From positions 20,045,931-20,109,930 of the forward strand of contig JAAALK010000286.1 in NCBI GenBank assembly GCA_019279435.1: a stretch of DNA of 64,000 nucleotides, given 5' to 3'. Below the pieces are notes generated by a model, which was not told the DNA's origin, made no database searches, and saw only the letters and a program-made list of their open reading frames with translations. The DNA comes from Zizania palustris. Taxonomy: Eukaryota > Streptophyta > Magnoliopsida > Poales > Poaceae. The position numbers and the translations under genes are program-made. This document shows, one piece after another, positions 10,138 to 19,759 of this stretch (its first letter is position 1; every line of letters starts with the position of its first letter).

Positions 10138-12383
10138 CCCACTAGAGCAGGGCTCCAGTCCACTACCTCGACCACCTCTTCATGTTGCTCCTGAGGGTCC
10201 CCTCCACCGCAGTTGCCTCCCTCATCCTCTTCAGACAAAGAGCTCTCAGACTACAAGCTGCTGCTGCCCCCGCTGTTGTCGAAGGTCCCCTCCGATTTTG
10301 CCATGGCAGGCCTCGCGTCATCACCAGCACCTGAAAAGAAAAGAACAAGTCAGTACACATGAATATAAAGAGAAGGGTGATCAAGGGTCTACCTTCGTCA
10401 ACATCCTCTTTGCTCGAAGAGATGTCCTAGAAGGCCGTGGGAGCAATGTGTGCCCCCTAGTCTCTCCGCTGGGCTGGCTGGGCCCCTAGATCCACGCTTG
10501 AAGGGGCTGCCCCCGAAGCCTCTGGCACCATCACTTCAGCCGTTGCAGCAGGAGCATCCCCGATCTCCCCTCCAGCAGTGAGGCCTAGAGATGCATGCTC
10601 CACCACGCCATGGGATTCGTCCGCCGAGGGCTCCGAGAGAACCCTCGAGGATTTTGTGGACTTTGAGGCTTCGGGCTCCTTGTCATCCACTCTTTTCCTC
10701 TTCGAGCCACTCGCCGAAGGTGCCGGGCCGGCAAAGTCTAGGAGTGTTTGGAATACCTCAGCACCGAGCCAGGTCCACACGCGGTTCCATCGCTCCAAAG
10801 ACCCTACCAGAGCGAGCCTTCGGTTTTGCTCGTCCGGTGTCGGAGGCCCCATGACACGTTCGGTGGCCACTATAGCCTCCTCCGAAGGCCACACGTCGCG
10901 CGCAACTTCATCAGAAACTTCAAGTCAGCACAAGTTAAACTTCACAAGTATGAAGGTAAAAGAGTTCGAAGCCTTACCAAGACGCTCCGCAGACACTTCG
11001 CTCGGCCCCTTTGGGCCCGGAGCCAGAAACAAGTCCTCCGGCTAGGAGAGCACGAGGGGGCTAAGCCGAAGGGTGATGAATTCTTCGGCCAAGTCCCGCA
11101 TGCTCATCTTCGAGGCCACCCTTCATAGGAGCAGGATCCTCGATTGGAGGCTCTCAGAGCTCGACTTCACCATGCCTTTGCGATGGTAGGAGATGAGTGC
11201 ATTGGTACTCCAAAGGGGGGGAGTACGCACCCACCGAAGCATAAAACCATTCCTAGTCCCACTTCGAATACCATTTATTGTTGATAGCCCACGCTGGGAA
11301 GTCGTCCAAGAACTCTCTGTGGAGCTGGAAGTTGGCGCTCTTGAAGGCTAAGGCCCTCTCAACGCCATCTGCCCCCTTCCTCCGCTTCGGCTGACAGCTC
11401 GCGTCGTGAAGGGCGGCGAAGATGTCTGCATGCCCTTCGCAGCCTTCAGCCCTCATGGCCCACTCAAAAATTGCAAGCCTCACCACAGCATTCGGGGATA
11501 GGTGAGGGAGCTCGAAGTTGTAAGCATTTATCACCTAGCTCAGCATGTCCACCGTTGGAAACCTGAGCCCCGCCTCGAAGAAGGCTTTGAAGACAACAAA
11601 TTCGTCAAGCTGAGGCCTCAGGATTGTCTCTGACTTCTCAGGCACCTAAAGCTGGATGCCCTAGGATATTTTCCCTTCGCAGATCCTCTAGATGGACTCC
11701 TCTGTCGAGACCGAAGCCTTCAGGTCCAAAGTTTGCTCGAACCTATCTGACGGCGACGGAAGGTCCCACGGCTCGAGGCGCCTCGCAGCATGCTTCGCTA
11801 CCGCCATCACCGTCACTTGGGCCTGGACCTGGACCAAGCTCGAGCTCACGCCAGGAGCCAAGGCCTTCTTCGATGCAGCCTTCTTCGGCATTTTGTGAAG
11901 GGCTTCGGCGAAAGGCAATAATGGGCTTCGGAGCAGACTGCGCGTGAAGCTGAAGGTGGAGAGCAGAGAGAGAAGGTGGCTAGCAGCTAAAGCCGAAGGC
12001 AAATGAAAGTGTGGGCAGTGTTGTTGTATGTCAAGTCCCTTCTATAGGCGGTAAAAAGTGACCACACACCCCGCACCGAAGTATTTTTTCACCGGTTACC
12101 TGGCCCCCACAGAGTCGGACCGCTACGACTAGGGTGAAAAACTGAAGCAAACCATCGCACCCCCCGCACTGTAATGGCCCGATTTCCGACGGTTGTGAGG
12201 TCGCTTGGGCTCCCCGAGGGCGTCTCATCACTCTGTATGGGCATTAATTGCCTGCGCAATTCAAAGCTGGCCTTTGGCCCCGCGCTCCGAATGCATGCCA
12301 TCCCCGAAGCATCACATTCAGTGTCATTTTCCCCCTGGGCGCACGCACCCCTTCACTCCGAAGGGTTATGTGCGAGGGGATAC

Positions 12384-13239
12384 TATTGGGGGAAATAGTT
12401 TTCCCTCAAACAGGGGTCAAATTATGTCAGCCTCCGAAGGCCTCGAGTTTAGAGCCCATCAACTAGCGAAGCCTCAAGACGAGCTCCGGCCCCCTCCGAC
12501 GATGATAACTCAAGTACAGCCAAGACTTGCTCCTCCGGACCCAGGCCTCTAGGACCCCTCCAGAGCTAAGCCTCTGAGACCCCGCCGGTCCCCTCCAAAG
12601 CCAAGCCTCTAGGATCCCTCTAGGTCCCCTCTAGAGCCAAGCCTCCAGGACCCCTTCAATCCCCTCTGGAGCCAAGCCCTCGGGACCCCTCCGGCCCCCT
12701 CCAAAGTCAAGAACCCAAGACCCTTCCGGTCCCCGTCAAAGCACTATAGAGCGTTTCGGAGCCCTCTATGAGAGCCGCTTTGGAGTCCACCTTAGAGCCC
12801 TCTTCGGGGTCCCCTTAAAAGTCCTCTTCGGAGCCCACTTCGGGGTCCGCTTCAGAGTCCTCTTCAGAGCTCCCTCAACTAGCTCTGATCGGCACCCTCC
12901 GGCAGGTACTCCGGTCTAGAAGAAATATCCAGTACTACTACAGTGTAAAGACATACCAGGGGCCCAGCCTCTGGTATGCTGTATACCTGCTCTAGAAGTG
13001 ATGTATATTTACCACGTCTATAAAGTCACATGTACAGTAGTATAGCCTTTTTCCCTTCTTACCCCTATAAAGCCTACGTCTTGTAGAGGGCAATTGGGTC
13101 TTTTCCTTTGGCCTACGTGCCTATAAAAGCTGGGCCAAGCCCTTATAATAGATAGGATGTTCATTAGAGGCAAAACTATGCTGAATCCATTGTAAACTGG
13201 ACATAAAACTTGTTTGTAACTAACGCAATTGTTACAACA
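12384..13239 (-). mobile_element. 5' LTR of T28 copy 2 (856 bp)
   Basis: The minus strand begins TGTTGTAACAATTG and ends CCCCCAATA, matching the copy 1 LTR ends TGTTGGAACAATTG and CCCCCAACA with point changes. The segment around ataggcacgtagg is shared with copy 1. The middle holds imperfect units like ccctccagagccaagcctc (12530-12860), the counterpart of the copy 1 hairpin repeat. It is clearly more diverged than the two copy 1 LTRs are from each other, so copy 2 is older or belongs to another subfamily. Confidence 0.8.
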
Positions 13240-13686
13240 ATGACCGAGAGGAGTATTGTCGGTCTGACCGCTGCCTTTGGGCCGGTTAGACCATCCATAT
13301 CACCTCAGTCGGACCAGCCTTCTACGGCCAGTCCGACTGTACCATCTCAGGCGCCCAGGACCAGTCAGTCCGACCACCCCACCATGGCTAGTCCAACTGA
13401 CATGGCCCGGTCAAACCAGCCTAATATGGTCAGTTCGACCGGCAACAATCAGAACAGTACCAACTTCAAGTGCGAAATTGTCGAGGTTGATCTGGGCAAT
13501 TCCTGTTCGGCCAAAATTTCTAGGAACAAGTTTGTGGCACCCAACACTAAGCCGCAACCCTCATGGGCACCCTCAGGTATGTCTAAATCACAAAATAGGT
13601 GGCTACAACATCTTCGGGCTCAGAAGATGCGCAAGAAGAAGGCCAAAGATGAGCAAGACACCATCTTTGAGGAGATCTGTCCCTGA
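13240..13686 (+). pseudogene. gag: Gag C-terminal region of the Tat-family fragment
   Basis: From the ATG at 13240 the frame is rich in Pro, Ser, Thr and Gln, with a repeated SDQP/SDHP/SNQP-type segment, then a basic region (KMRKKKAK) before the stop at 13684-13686. A basic tract just before protease is typical of the gag end in Tat-like elements. I see no zinc knuckle in this part. Because the fragment starts at a TE junction, the ATG may only coincidentally be first. Confidence 0.6.
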
Positions 13687-13689
13687 ACA

Positions 13690-14480
13690 GTGATGAAGCA
13701 AGTATGGAAGCCCAAGTCGGTTGTAGTAAGAAGCTTGGCTCCCACTCCCAGCGACGACGAGGATGATCTGATGGATGACGACTACACGCCCATCTTCGAG
13801 GGACCCCCTCCTCAAGCGATGGACATAAACATCATCATGCTTCCCACCGAGTTCGCGCTACCACAAGACGAGGCCGAGGTTTCTCAGTTGAGCCTTGGCC
13901 CATGGGAGGCCATTTTTGAGAAGCCCGAGGATACGACTCATCACTTAAAGCCTCTCTACATCAAGGGGCACATTGACGGGAAGCCGATCTCGAAGATGCT
14001 TGTAGATGGGGGTGCTACCGTCAACCTGATGCCATACTCTCTCCTAAAGAAGCTCAGAAAGGATGATGAAGATATGATGAGGACCAACTTGACACTCAAC
14101 AGTTTCAACGACGAGAGCTCTAAGGCGAAGGGCGTACTTTCTCTAGAGCTGACGGTGGGCAACAAGACACTTCCCACGACCTTCGTCGTCATCGACGTGC
14201 AAGGTAACTATAGCATATTGCTTGGGCATGATTGGATTCACACAAATTGCTACATTCCTTCTACCTTGCACTAGTGTTTGATCCAGTGGGATGGCGATGA
14301 TGTAGAAGTTGTACCAGCTGACACTTCGGCTCAGGTTGCATTGTCCGATGTGTATATTGATGCCGTCCACGATAAGGTAGAGTGTTTGTTAGGTAGAGAC
14401 CTCTTAGATTATGATTTTGTTAGCGTGTCTGAGGGGTGATTTGTTCCAGCGTATGTAAAGACGGCTGGTGTAGCTCGGCT
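13690..14480 (+). pseudogene. pro: Retropepsin-like protease of the Tat-family fragment
   Basis: The frame at 13690-14274 includes an acidic linker (DDEDDLMDDD) and the retropepsin-type motif LVDGGATVNLMPY, the usual form in plant Tat elements. The GHDWIHTN block follows near the end. A stop at 14272-14274 interrupts it; similarity continues in frame through QWDGDDVEV to about 14440, with a further stop. This region identifies the protease remnant at the very start of the window. Confidence 0.78.
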
Positions 14481-14498
14481 ATCTTTAAATTAGTTTTC

Positions 14499-15648
14499 AT
14501 GTCAGGTAAGAGTAATCTTGATTGGCTAAAGTCTCGTGTAGAGCAATATCGTTCTTATAAAAACAGTATTGCCAAAGCCATTGAAGATTTCAGCGAAGTA
14601 GAAAAGTTAGGTCAGGGTTTTGCGTCGGCTGACCCACTAGAACAAGTAGACATAGGAGATGGTAGAGTTCCAAGGCTGACTTTTGTAAATCAGAATTTAC
14701 AGGCTTGTGAAAAGGTCGAAGTAATAAAGTTGATTTAGTCATATATCGATTATTTCGCATGGGAGTATAGTGAGAAGCCCAGACTTAGCCGCGAGCTCGT
14801 GGAGCATCTGCTTCCCATCAAACCCGGGTTTAGGCCTTATAAAAAGCCGCCGCACCACTTTAGTTCAGCAGTGTATGACCGAGTTAAGGAGGAGGTAGAA
14901 CGATTACTAGCAGCAGGCTTTATTAGGCCATGTAGGTACGCTGAATGGGTTGCTAACATAGTACCCATCGAGAAGAAGGGGAATGGCAAGATTCACGTCT
15001 GTATTGATTTCAGGGATTTGAACAAGGCAACTCCGAAGGATGAGTACCCCATGCCGATAGCCGACATGCTGATCAACGATTCTTCAGGACACAAGGTACT
15101 AAGTTTTCTTGATAGCAACGCTAGTTATAATCAAATCTTTATGGCTGAAGAGGACATTTACAAAACATCCTTTCGATGCCCAGGTTTTGTCGTCTTGTTT
15201 GAGTGGGCAGTTATGACTTTTGGCTTAAAGAATGATGGCGCTACATATCAATGTGCTATGAACCTGATCTTTCATAACTTGCTAGGAGTTATGCTAGAGG
15301 TCTACATAGATGATGTTGTAATCAAATCGGATGCTATGCGAAACCATTTAATGGATTCGAGAGTTGCTTTTGAAATAATGCGTCAATATGGCTTAAAAAT
15401 GAACCCACTCAAGTGTGCTTTTGGCGTGTCGATAGGAAAGTTCTTAGGATTCATGATTCATGAAAGAGGTATTGAGATTGATCCTAAGAGGCTTGAGAAG
15501 ATTAGAGGATGCTTAGCACTGACATGTAAGACAGACGTCCAAAAGTATCTAGGCAAGGTTAATTATTTATGGCGCTTCATATCTAACTTATTTGGCAAGA
15601 TTTGTGCTTTTGTCCCTATACTTTGACTAAAGAATGAAGCTGAGTTCA
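14499..15648 (+). pseudogene. pol: Reverse transcriptase fragment of the second Tat-family element
   Basis: Related to residues 1-370 of the element A polymerase frame, from the VEQYRS block to LKNEAEF. The YIDD polymerase motif is retained at about 15302-15313. Stops occur near 14736-14738 and at 15624-15626. The coding is truncated at 15648, where a minus-strand copia sequence begins. Confidence 0.82.
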
Positions 15649-17020
15649 TATGCCCTAGTCTCCTATGCCACTTCCAAAGCTCAGAAGTCAAATGTGCAAC
15701 AAGGAAGTGAGAAGAACCAGACAACTCAGAAAAATCAGCTCCAAAAACTCTCCCAACTCTAAAAATCTTACAAACCAAAACGCCATCAAAATTGAGTACT
15801 TGCAAAGTATTGCGATGAAATCGCACTTCGAACCCCTCATCAAGCAACTGAGATACAGAAAGCAAATTGCATCCCAAGTTTTCAACCAAAGCAACATCTT
15901 TGAGAGTGAAGTTCGAATTGATTCTCACCACACCTTTACCCTTCACTCCACTTCTTCGGTTGTTACCGAAGGTGATTTTTTCCTTTTGCTTGGTTGTGGT
16001 GAGGCTAGAGAACCATGTTGCATTTCCGGTCATATGACGCGAACAACCAGAATCCATGATCCACGTGCCCTCCAAGCCTTAGTCTGTCACCTACACAAAA
16101 CGAGAAAACCTCGATCGCTTAGTGCTGGGGTGAGTGAAAATATGACGAGACATCTAGCACTGAGATATACGAGCAGTAGGCACAGTGGAAGTAGACTGTC
16201 TATGCACAGGTAAAGTGGAGAGATGCAAAGTGCGAGGTCTACCTACATGATGCTACCCAGACGCATGATGAGGTCTCTCAACCTGTCGAGGCACAAAGCC
16301 ACTAACATGAGGTCTAGCACCATATGAAATATGGTGAACAACACGAGGGGCAAAGCCTCTCCGAGAAGATCGGGGAGCCTCGTAAACAGGACATGAGTAA
16401 AACTTAGACTCATGTATACCTACAGGTGGGTAATGCATATCCTGGAACCTCAACGCCCGAGAACGTCGCTCATCCTTGATGCGACGGAAACAAAACCCAA
16501 CCAAGTGACCCACTCGCTAGCAGTAAGAGCAATGAAACACTCTCCTAGGGCACTCTCATGGGTCAAAGGAGCAGTTCTCACAGGCTCCTTTGGTTTCTTT
16601 AGAGGGTTCTTCGTAGGAGGAATTTTCTTGGCAGGAGCAGAGGTTTTCTTTGGAGTTTGGTAGGCTTTTTGGCTGATGGAGTGTCTAACTGAGCTCTTTC
16701 TTTCTCTAGGGTAGTGGGCGAGATAAAAACAATCTTGTTATTACTGTCTGAAGGAGTTCTCTCAAAACCCAAACCTAGAGCTAAACCTACCCTGTCAGCA
16801 CACATCTTTGTCTTGGCCAAGAGAAAATCCATCCTACCCTTTCCCTCAGTGCATTTGTTAACCACAGAAAGAAGGTATTCATTTTCAGTCATAAGGATTT
16901 CAGCTTTCCCTCTAGCAAAACTGAGTTGGCCCTTAAGGGTGATGCAGGTGGGACAAGTAGACTGCACATCCTTAGAACACTCAACACTCTACAATCTAGC
17001 CTCTAATTCCTTAACATGTT
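15649..17020 (-). pseudogene. gag-pol: Copia gag C-terminus, protease and start of the pre-integrase domain, inverted fragment
   Basis: On the minus strand from 17020 there is a charged, probably coiled-coil gag region (ELEARL, later KGQLSFARGKAEIL). A zinc knuckle around 16500 (CSYC...GHLVGFC) has one in-frame stop. An aspartic protease with IMDSGCSRHMTG follows at about 16060, and ELWKWHRRLGHM starts the pre-integrase domain before the break at 15649. The order knuckle-protease-pre-integrase is Ty1/copia, related to but distinct from family C. It is cut at both ends: against a plus-strand Tat fragment on the left and a plus-strand LTR fragment on the right. Confidence 0.75.
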
Positions 17021-18148
17021 TGAGAAACCAAGGGTTGGTTTCGGAGTCTGTGATGAGTGATTGAATGTGTTTAACCTCTGATTCGAAGGGGTATCTCCGA
17101 AGGGGTTCGGAGGTTGGATCTCCGAAGGTGTTCGGAGGGTGGTTTGGTTGCTGCAGCTGTTGCAGCGGAGTGTGCCTGTCGGAGGGGTCCGACAGTACAC
17201 AATGATTGGCTGTACCGAAGGTCTCGGTACTTTGGGTGGCACACCGAAGTGTGTGCCGAAGGTTGTTTACCCGGAGAAGTCTCCGGGGTACTGGATACAC
17301 CTGTTTGCTTGTCTGTGGTGCGTAGGGGACCTCGGAGGCGACGGACGGTTCGTAGCAACTGAACCTGGGTCAAGCGGGAGGCTTGATGCCAAGGGAGTGG
17401 GGAGCTCCGTCACGAAGGCTGCGAAGGGGTCGAGGTCGGACATCGGGTCAAGGTGCGCCAGGAGAAGGCAGTAAGTGCGGAGCGTGGCTCCGGGTGAAGG
17501 TACTCCAAGAGGAAGTCCTCGGAGGCGAGGCACTCCAAAGGGTACTTCGGAAGGAGTGACTTCAGAGTATGGTGGATTAAGTCCTCAGAAATGAGGCAAG
17601 GCGTTCGAAGTGTGCTCCGGAGGGAGACACTCGAAGGTATACCCGACGAAGGTCTCAGAAGTCGAGGTGCATCGAAGGCATGGTCCGGGTGAGGCTCATC
17701 GAGGAGTGTGCTCGGGAAGCGACACTGCGACGAAGTGCTCATGGATTGCTTCATGCGGAGGCCTTGGACGAAGGAAGGACTTCGAAGGGTGGTACTCTGA
17801 AGGCGGGGCTTCGGAGTGAAGCAGGCTTCGGAGCAAGGCTGGCTCCAGAGTGAGGGTGACTTGAGGTACTTCGGCCATGCATGGCTTCGGTACACGGACT
17901 AACGGAGTTCGAACTGAGGGAAGCTGCGAAGCTGTGGTGGTCCACTCCGAAGGTGTTGGTGCGAAGGCCCAAGGGCTTTGACGGCTTCGGCTCAAAACCG
18001 TCACTGTATCGAAGGCTGACTTTGGTGAAGCGAAGGACATCAGGCTCAAGGCTTCTCACCGAAGCTACCGCACCCCTCGCGTGTGAAGGGGGGCTTCAGA
18101 AATGTCAAAGACTGTAAAGGCTGACAGTGTCTGCTCTGCAAAAAGCTG
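17021..18148 (+). mobile_element. Truncated family B copia LTR fragment, plus strand
   Basis: Matches the reverse complement of about 8994-10110 in the solo LTR, starting at gaaaccaagggttggtttc and ending at ctctgcaaaaagctg, with numerous small differences. The first few tens of bases and the last roughly 870 bases of the LTR, including its TATA box and 3' end, are missing. It is followed after two bases by a gag ATG at 18151. No gene is supported within it; long frames on both strands come from CGAAG-rich sequence. Confidence 0.72.
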
Positions 18149-18150
18149 AC

Positions 18151-18532
18151 ATGGACAAAGTTAGTAAAATTTCTCTGTTCGATGGGACTGATTTTGCATA
18201 CTGGAAGGTGCGCATGGAGGCTTACCTGCTAAGCCAAGGAAATGCAATTTGGGAAATTGTGGACTCACAATACTCCATCCCTGATACTCGCACCTCTCAA
18301 ACAGAGAAGGATCAGCATAATGCCAACTCCAAGGCAAGAAATATAATGTTCATTGGTTTGAGTAGAAGTGAGTTTGATAGGGTGCAGCACCTTAGGACAG
18401 CTAGGGAAATTTGGACCACTCTCACTATTTTTCATGAGGGCTCTACTCAGATTAAGGCCAGGCACCAAAGCACATACAATCAATAGTATCAGCTGTTTGT
18501 GCATGCACCTGGTGAATCGATAGATGCCATGT
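18151..18532 (+). pseudogene. gag: Copia family B gag, N-terminal part (continues at 25805-25904)
   Basis: The ATG at 18151 opens MDKVSKISLFDGTDFAYWK, the start typical of plant Ty1/copia gag (DUF4219/UBN2 type), followed by LLSQGNAIWEI and REIWTTL motifs. A stop at 18484-18486 interrupts the frame, and reading continues through APGESIDAM to the T28 insertion at 18532. It resumes after the insertion at 25805 (FSRFDAIVSNLRSNG) and breaks at 25904. Nucleocapsid and pol are missing. It lacks a normal leader because it is fused to a truncated LTR. Confidence 0.8.
18528..18532. repeat. Target duplication, left of T28 copy 1 (catgt)
   Basis: The bases catgt directly precede the LTR start TGTTGG, and the identical catgt follows the LTR end at 25805-25809. 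Removing one copy plus the element restores a continuous gag reading in the flanks. Confidence 0.93.
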
Positions 18533-19318
18533 TGTTGGAACAATTGTGTTAGTTCCAGCAGGTTTTTATGTGGTGGAGTGTGATGTGGAGAATGAACCTC
18601 GAGGGGTTCTAACAGAGGGAGAAAAGGGTTTATACTGGTTCGGGCCTCTCCTGAGAGATAATAACCATACGTCCAGTTGTGGTGGATTTGGCATGGTATG
18701 CCCTAGTAGGGAGCAATAATTCCAGGGTCTCTTGGCCCCCTGGAGCGTGTGTCCTGCTACAAGGGCTTGGCCCTGCTTTTATAGGCACGCAGGCCTTAAG
18801 GAAAAGACCAAGATACCCTCTACAAGCCCCTAGGCTTATAGGGGTAGACAGGGAAAGGGAGCTAGCTACTGTACAAAGGTACCAGACAACTTTACAGCTT
18901 TACAGACGTGTCAGGCTATGCCAGGCTTTGACCAGCTAAACGTCACAGCCGAAGGCGGAGGCTGGGGGGAAGGCTTCGAAGTGTACCCCGGAGGGGGGTT
19001 TCGAAGCATGCTCCGGAAGGCGGCCTCCGAACTGGGCTCCGGAGGGCGGCCTCTGGACTGGGCTCCGGAGGGCGGCCTCCGAACTGGGCTCCCGGAGGGC
19101 GGCCTCCGGACTGGGCTCCCGGAGGGCGGCCTCCGGACTGGGCTCCGGAGGGCGGCCTCCAAACTTGGCTCCCGGAGGGCGGCCTCCGGACTGAACTTGA
19201 GGTCTGGGAACAGCTTCTTGTAGCGGAAACGGGCCTTGACAGCGCTGGGCTCTAGGCCGAAAGCTGCCTGAGACTGACGTCATTTGGCCCCTGTACAGGG
19301 AAATATATTCCCCCAACA
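18533..19318 (+). mobile_element. 5' LTR of T28 copy 1 (786 bp)
   Basis: Starts TGTTGGAACAATTG and ends CCCCCAACA. It nearly matches the 3' LTR outside the internal hairpin repeat; I see four differences in the first 150 bases. A short open frame at 18679-18939 is identical in both LTRs, but that only reflects LTR identity. A TATA-like tttatagg lies at about 18778. Confidence 0.92.
19013..19196. repeat. Hairpin minisatellite in the 5' LTR of T28 copy 1, seven units
   Basis: Units of 26-27 bp with the core CCGGAGGGCGGCCTCCGG, in which CCGGAGG and CCTCCGG pair around GCGG. I count seven units here and twelve at the equivalent place in the 3' LTR; five units account for the 132-bp length difference between the LTRs. 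Confidence 0.9.
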
Positions 19319-19759
19319 GTAGCCCCTCGCGAGTAGGCCTTCGGGACGAAGGGGTGCACGCGCCCTTAGGACAAATGACCTGAAAACACAACTTCAGAGA
19401 AAACATGCCTTCGGAGCTTGGACAGAAGGTGACCTAGATACCCGGGGGTAATAAATGCCCGCGCTAGTTGCCAGAACGACCTCGGGGAGCCCGAACGGCT
19501 CCGCAACGGTCAGAAAAGTTACTGTTACCTTGCTCTGGGCCGATTCGCCTTCGCTGGAGGCCCACCTGGCGGTGGGTTCGGCCCACGACAGTTGGAATTC
19601 TTACCGCGCCTATAAATAGGGTCTTACCGCGTGCGGCTTCGGCACATTCTCATTTGCTTCCTTCTCGTTGCCTTGCAACCTTCGCTCTCTTCTTCTTCTT
19701 AGCTTCGCTAGCTCCCGACCTTCGCTAATTTTAGCCCCTCACGGCGAAGTCCCACCAAC
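19319..19759 (+). promoter_or_regulatory. Leader of T28 copy 1 with an internal TATA box at 19611-19620
   Basis: No coding. The LTR end is followed by gtagcccctcgcgag, which does not resemble a tRNA 3'-end complement. The sequence tataaatagg occurs 140 bases upstream of the gene's ATG, well outside the LTR. Copy 2 has cctatagaaggg at the corresponding place (about 12046 on the minus strand). The gene may therefore use its own promoter as well as, or instead of, the LTR. Confidence 0.65.

Larger units (their letters stand above)
6650..11891 (-). pseudogene. Transposase_28-type gene of T28 copy 2, five exons, broken
   Basis: The start codon at 11891-11889 opens an MPKKA N-terminus as in copy 1. 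By alignment with copy 1 the exons are about 11891-10978, 10905-10393, 10330-10133 continuing at 8121-8034 (split by the solo LTR), 7956-7249, and 7147 to about 6650. Donors and acceptors such as gtaaggct, gtagac, gtgagcg and ttttcag sit where copy 1 has them. Exon sequence is clearly conserved (for example LSPNAVVRLA and FEWAMRAEGCEG in exon 1, DEALDFSAF in exon 5), whereas the introns have diverged. Several in-frame stops and frame changes make it a pseudogene. The exon 1 domain matches the plant Transposase_28 family, whose molecular activity is not established. Confidence 0.75.
5534..13239 (-). mobile_element. T28 element copy 2: non-autonomous LTR element with a Transposase_28 gene (5' LTR and body)
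   Basis: Read on the minus strand this is collinear with T28 copy 1 (18533-25804): 5' LTR (13239 to 12384), leader, five-exon Transposase_28 gene (11891 to about 6650), then a 3' region rich in CGAAGC hairpin repeats (6600 to 5534). The 3' LTR is missing, because the sequence is cut at 5533 by the end of element A and presumably resumes left of the window. A solo LTR at 8122-10132 interrupts exon 3. No gag, protease, RT or integrase is present in either copy, so it must be mobilised by other elements. The LTR start abuts 13240, where a Tat-family fragment begins; the 5-bp target copy there would be atgac. Confidence 0.82.
13240..15648 (+). mobile_element. Fragment of a second Tat-lineage Ty3/gypsy element (gag end, protease, RT)
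   Basis: It is collinear with element A over protease and RT and extends further 5' into gag. Its left end is the T28 copy 2 LTR. Its right end, at about 15648, breaks inside the RT/RNase H connection (after LKNEAEF) and joins a minus-strand copia fragment. RNase H, integrase and LTRs are absent. In-frame stops occur throughout. Confidence 0.85.

Noticed and set aside
18528..18532. Same target duplication (catgt) for T28 copy 1 and the chromovirus, as a sign of common integration machinery
   Set aside because: Both are 5-bp Ty3/gypsy-type duplications, but one shared pentamer in two insertions can be chance, and the LTR ends differ (TGTTGG versus TGTAAC).
18679..18939. 86-codon frame identical in both T28 LTRs
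   Set aside because: LTR identity explains the conservation. It overlaps the LTR promoter region and has no recognisable domain. The diverged copy 2 LTR does not clearly preserve it.
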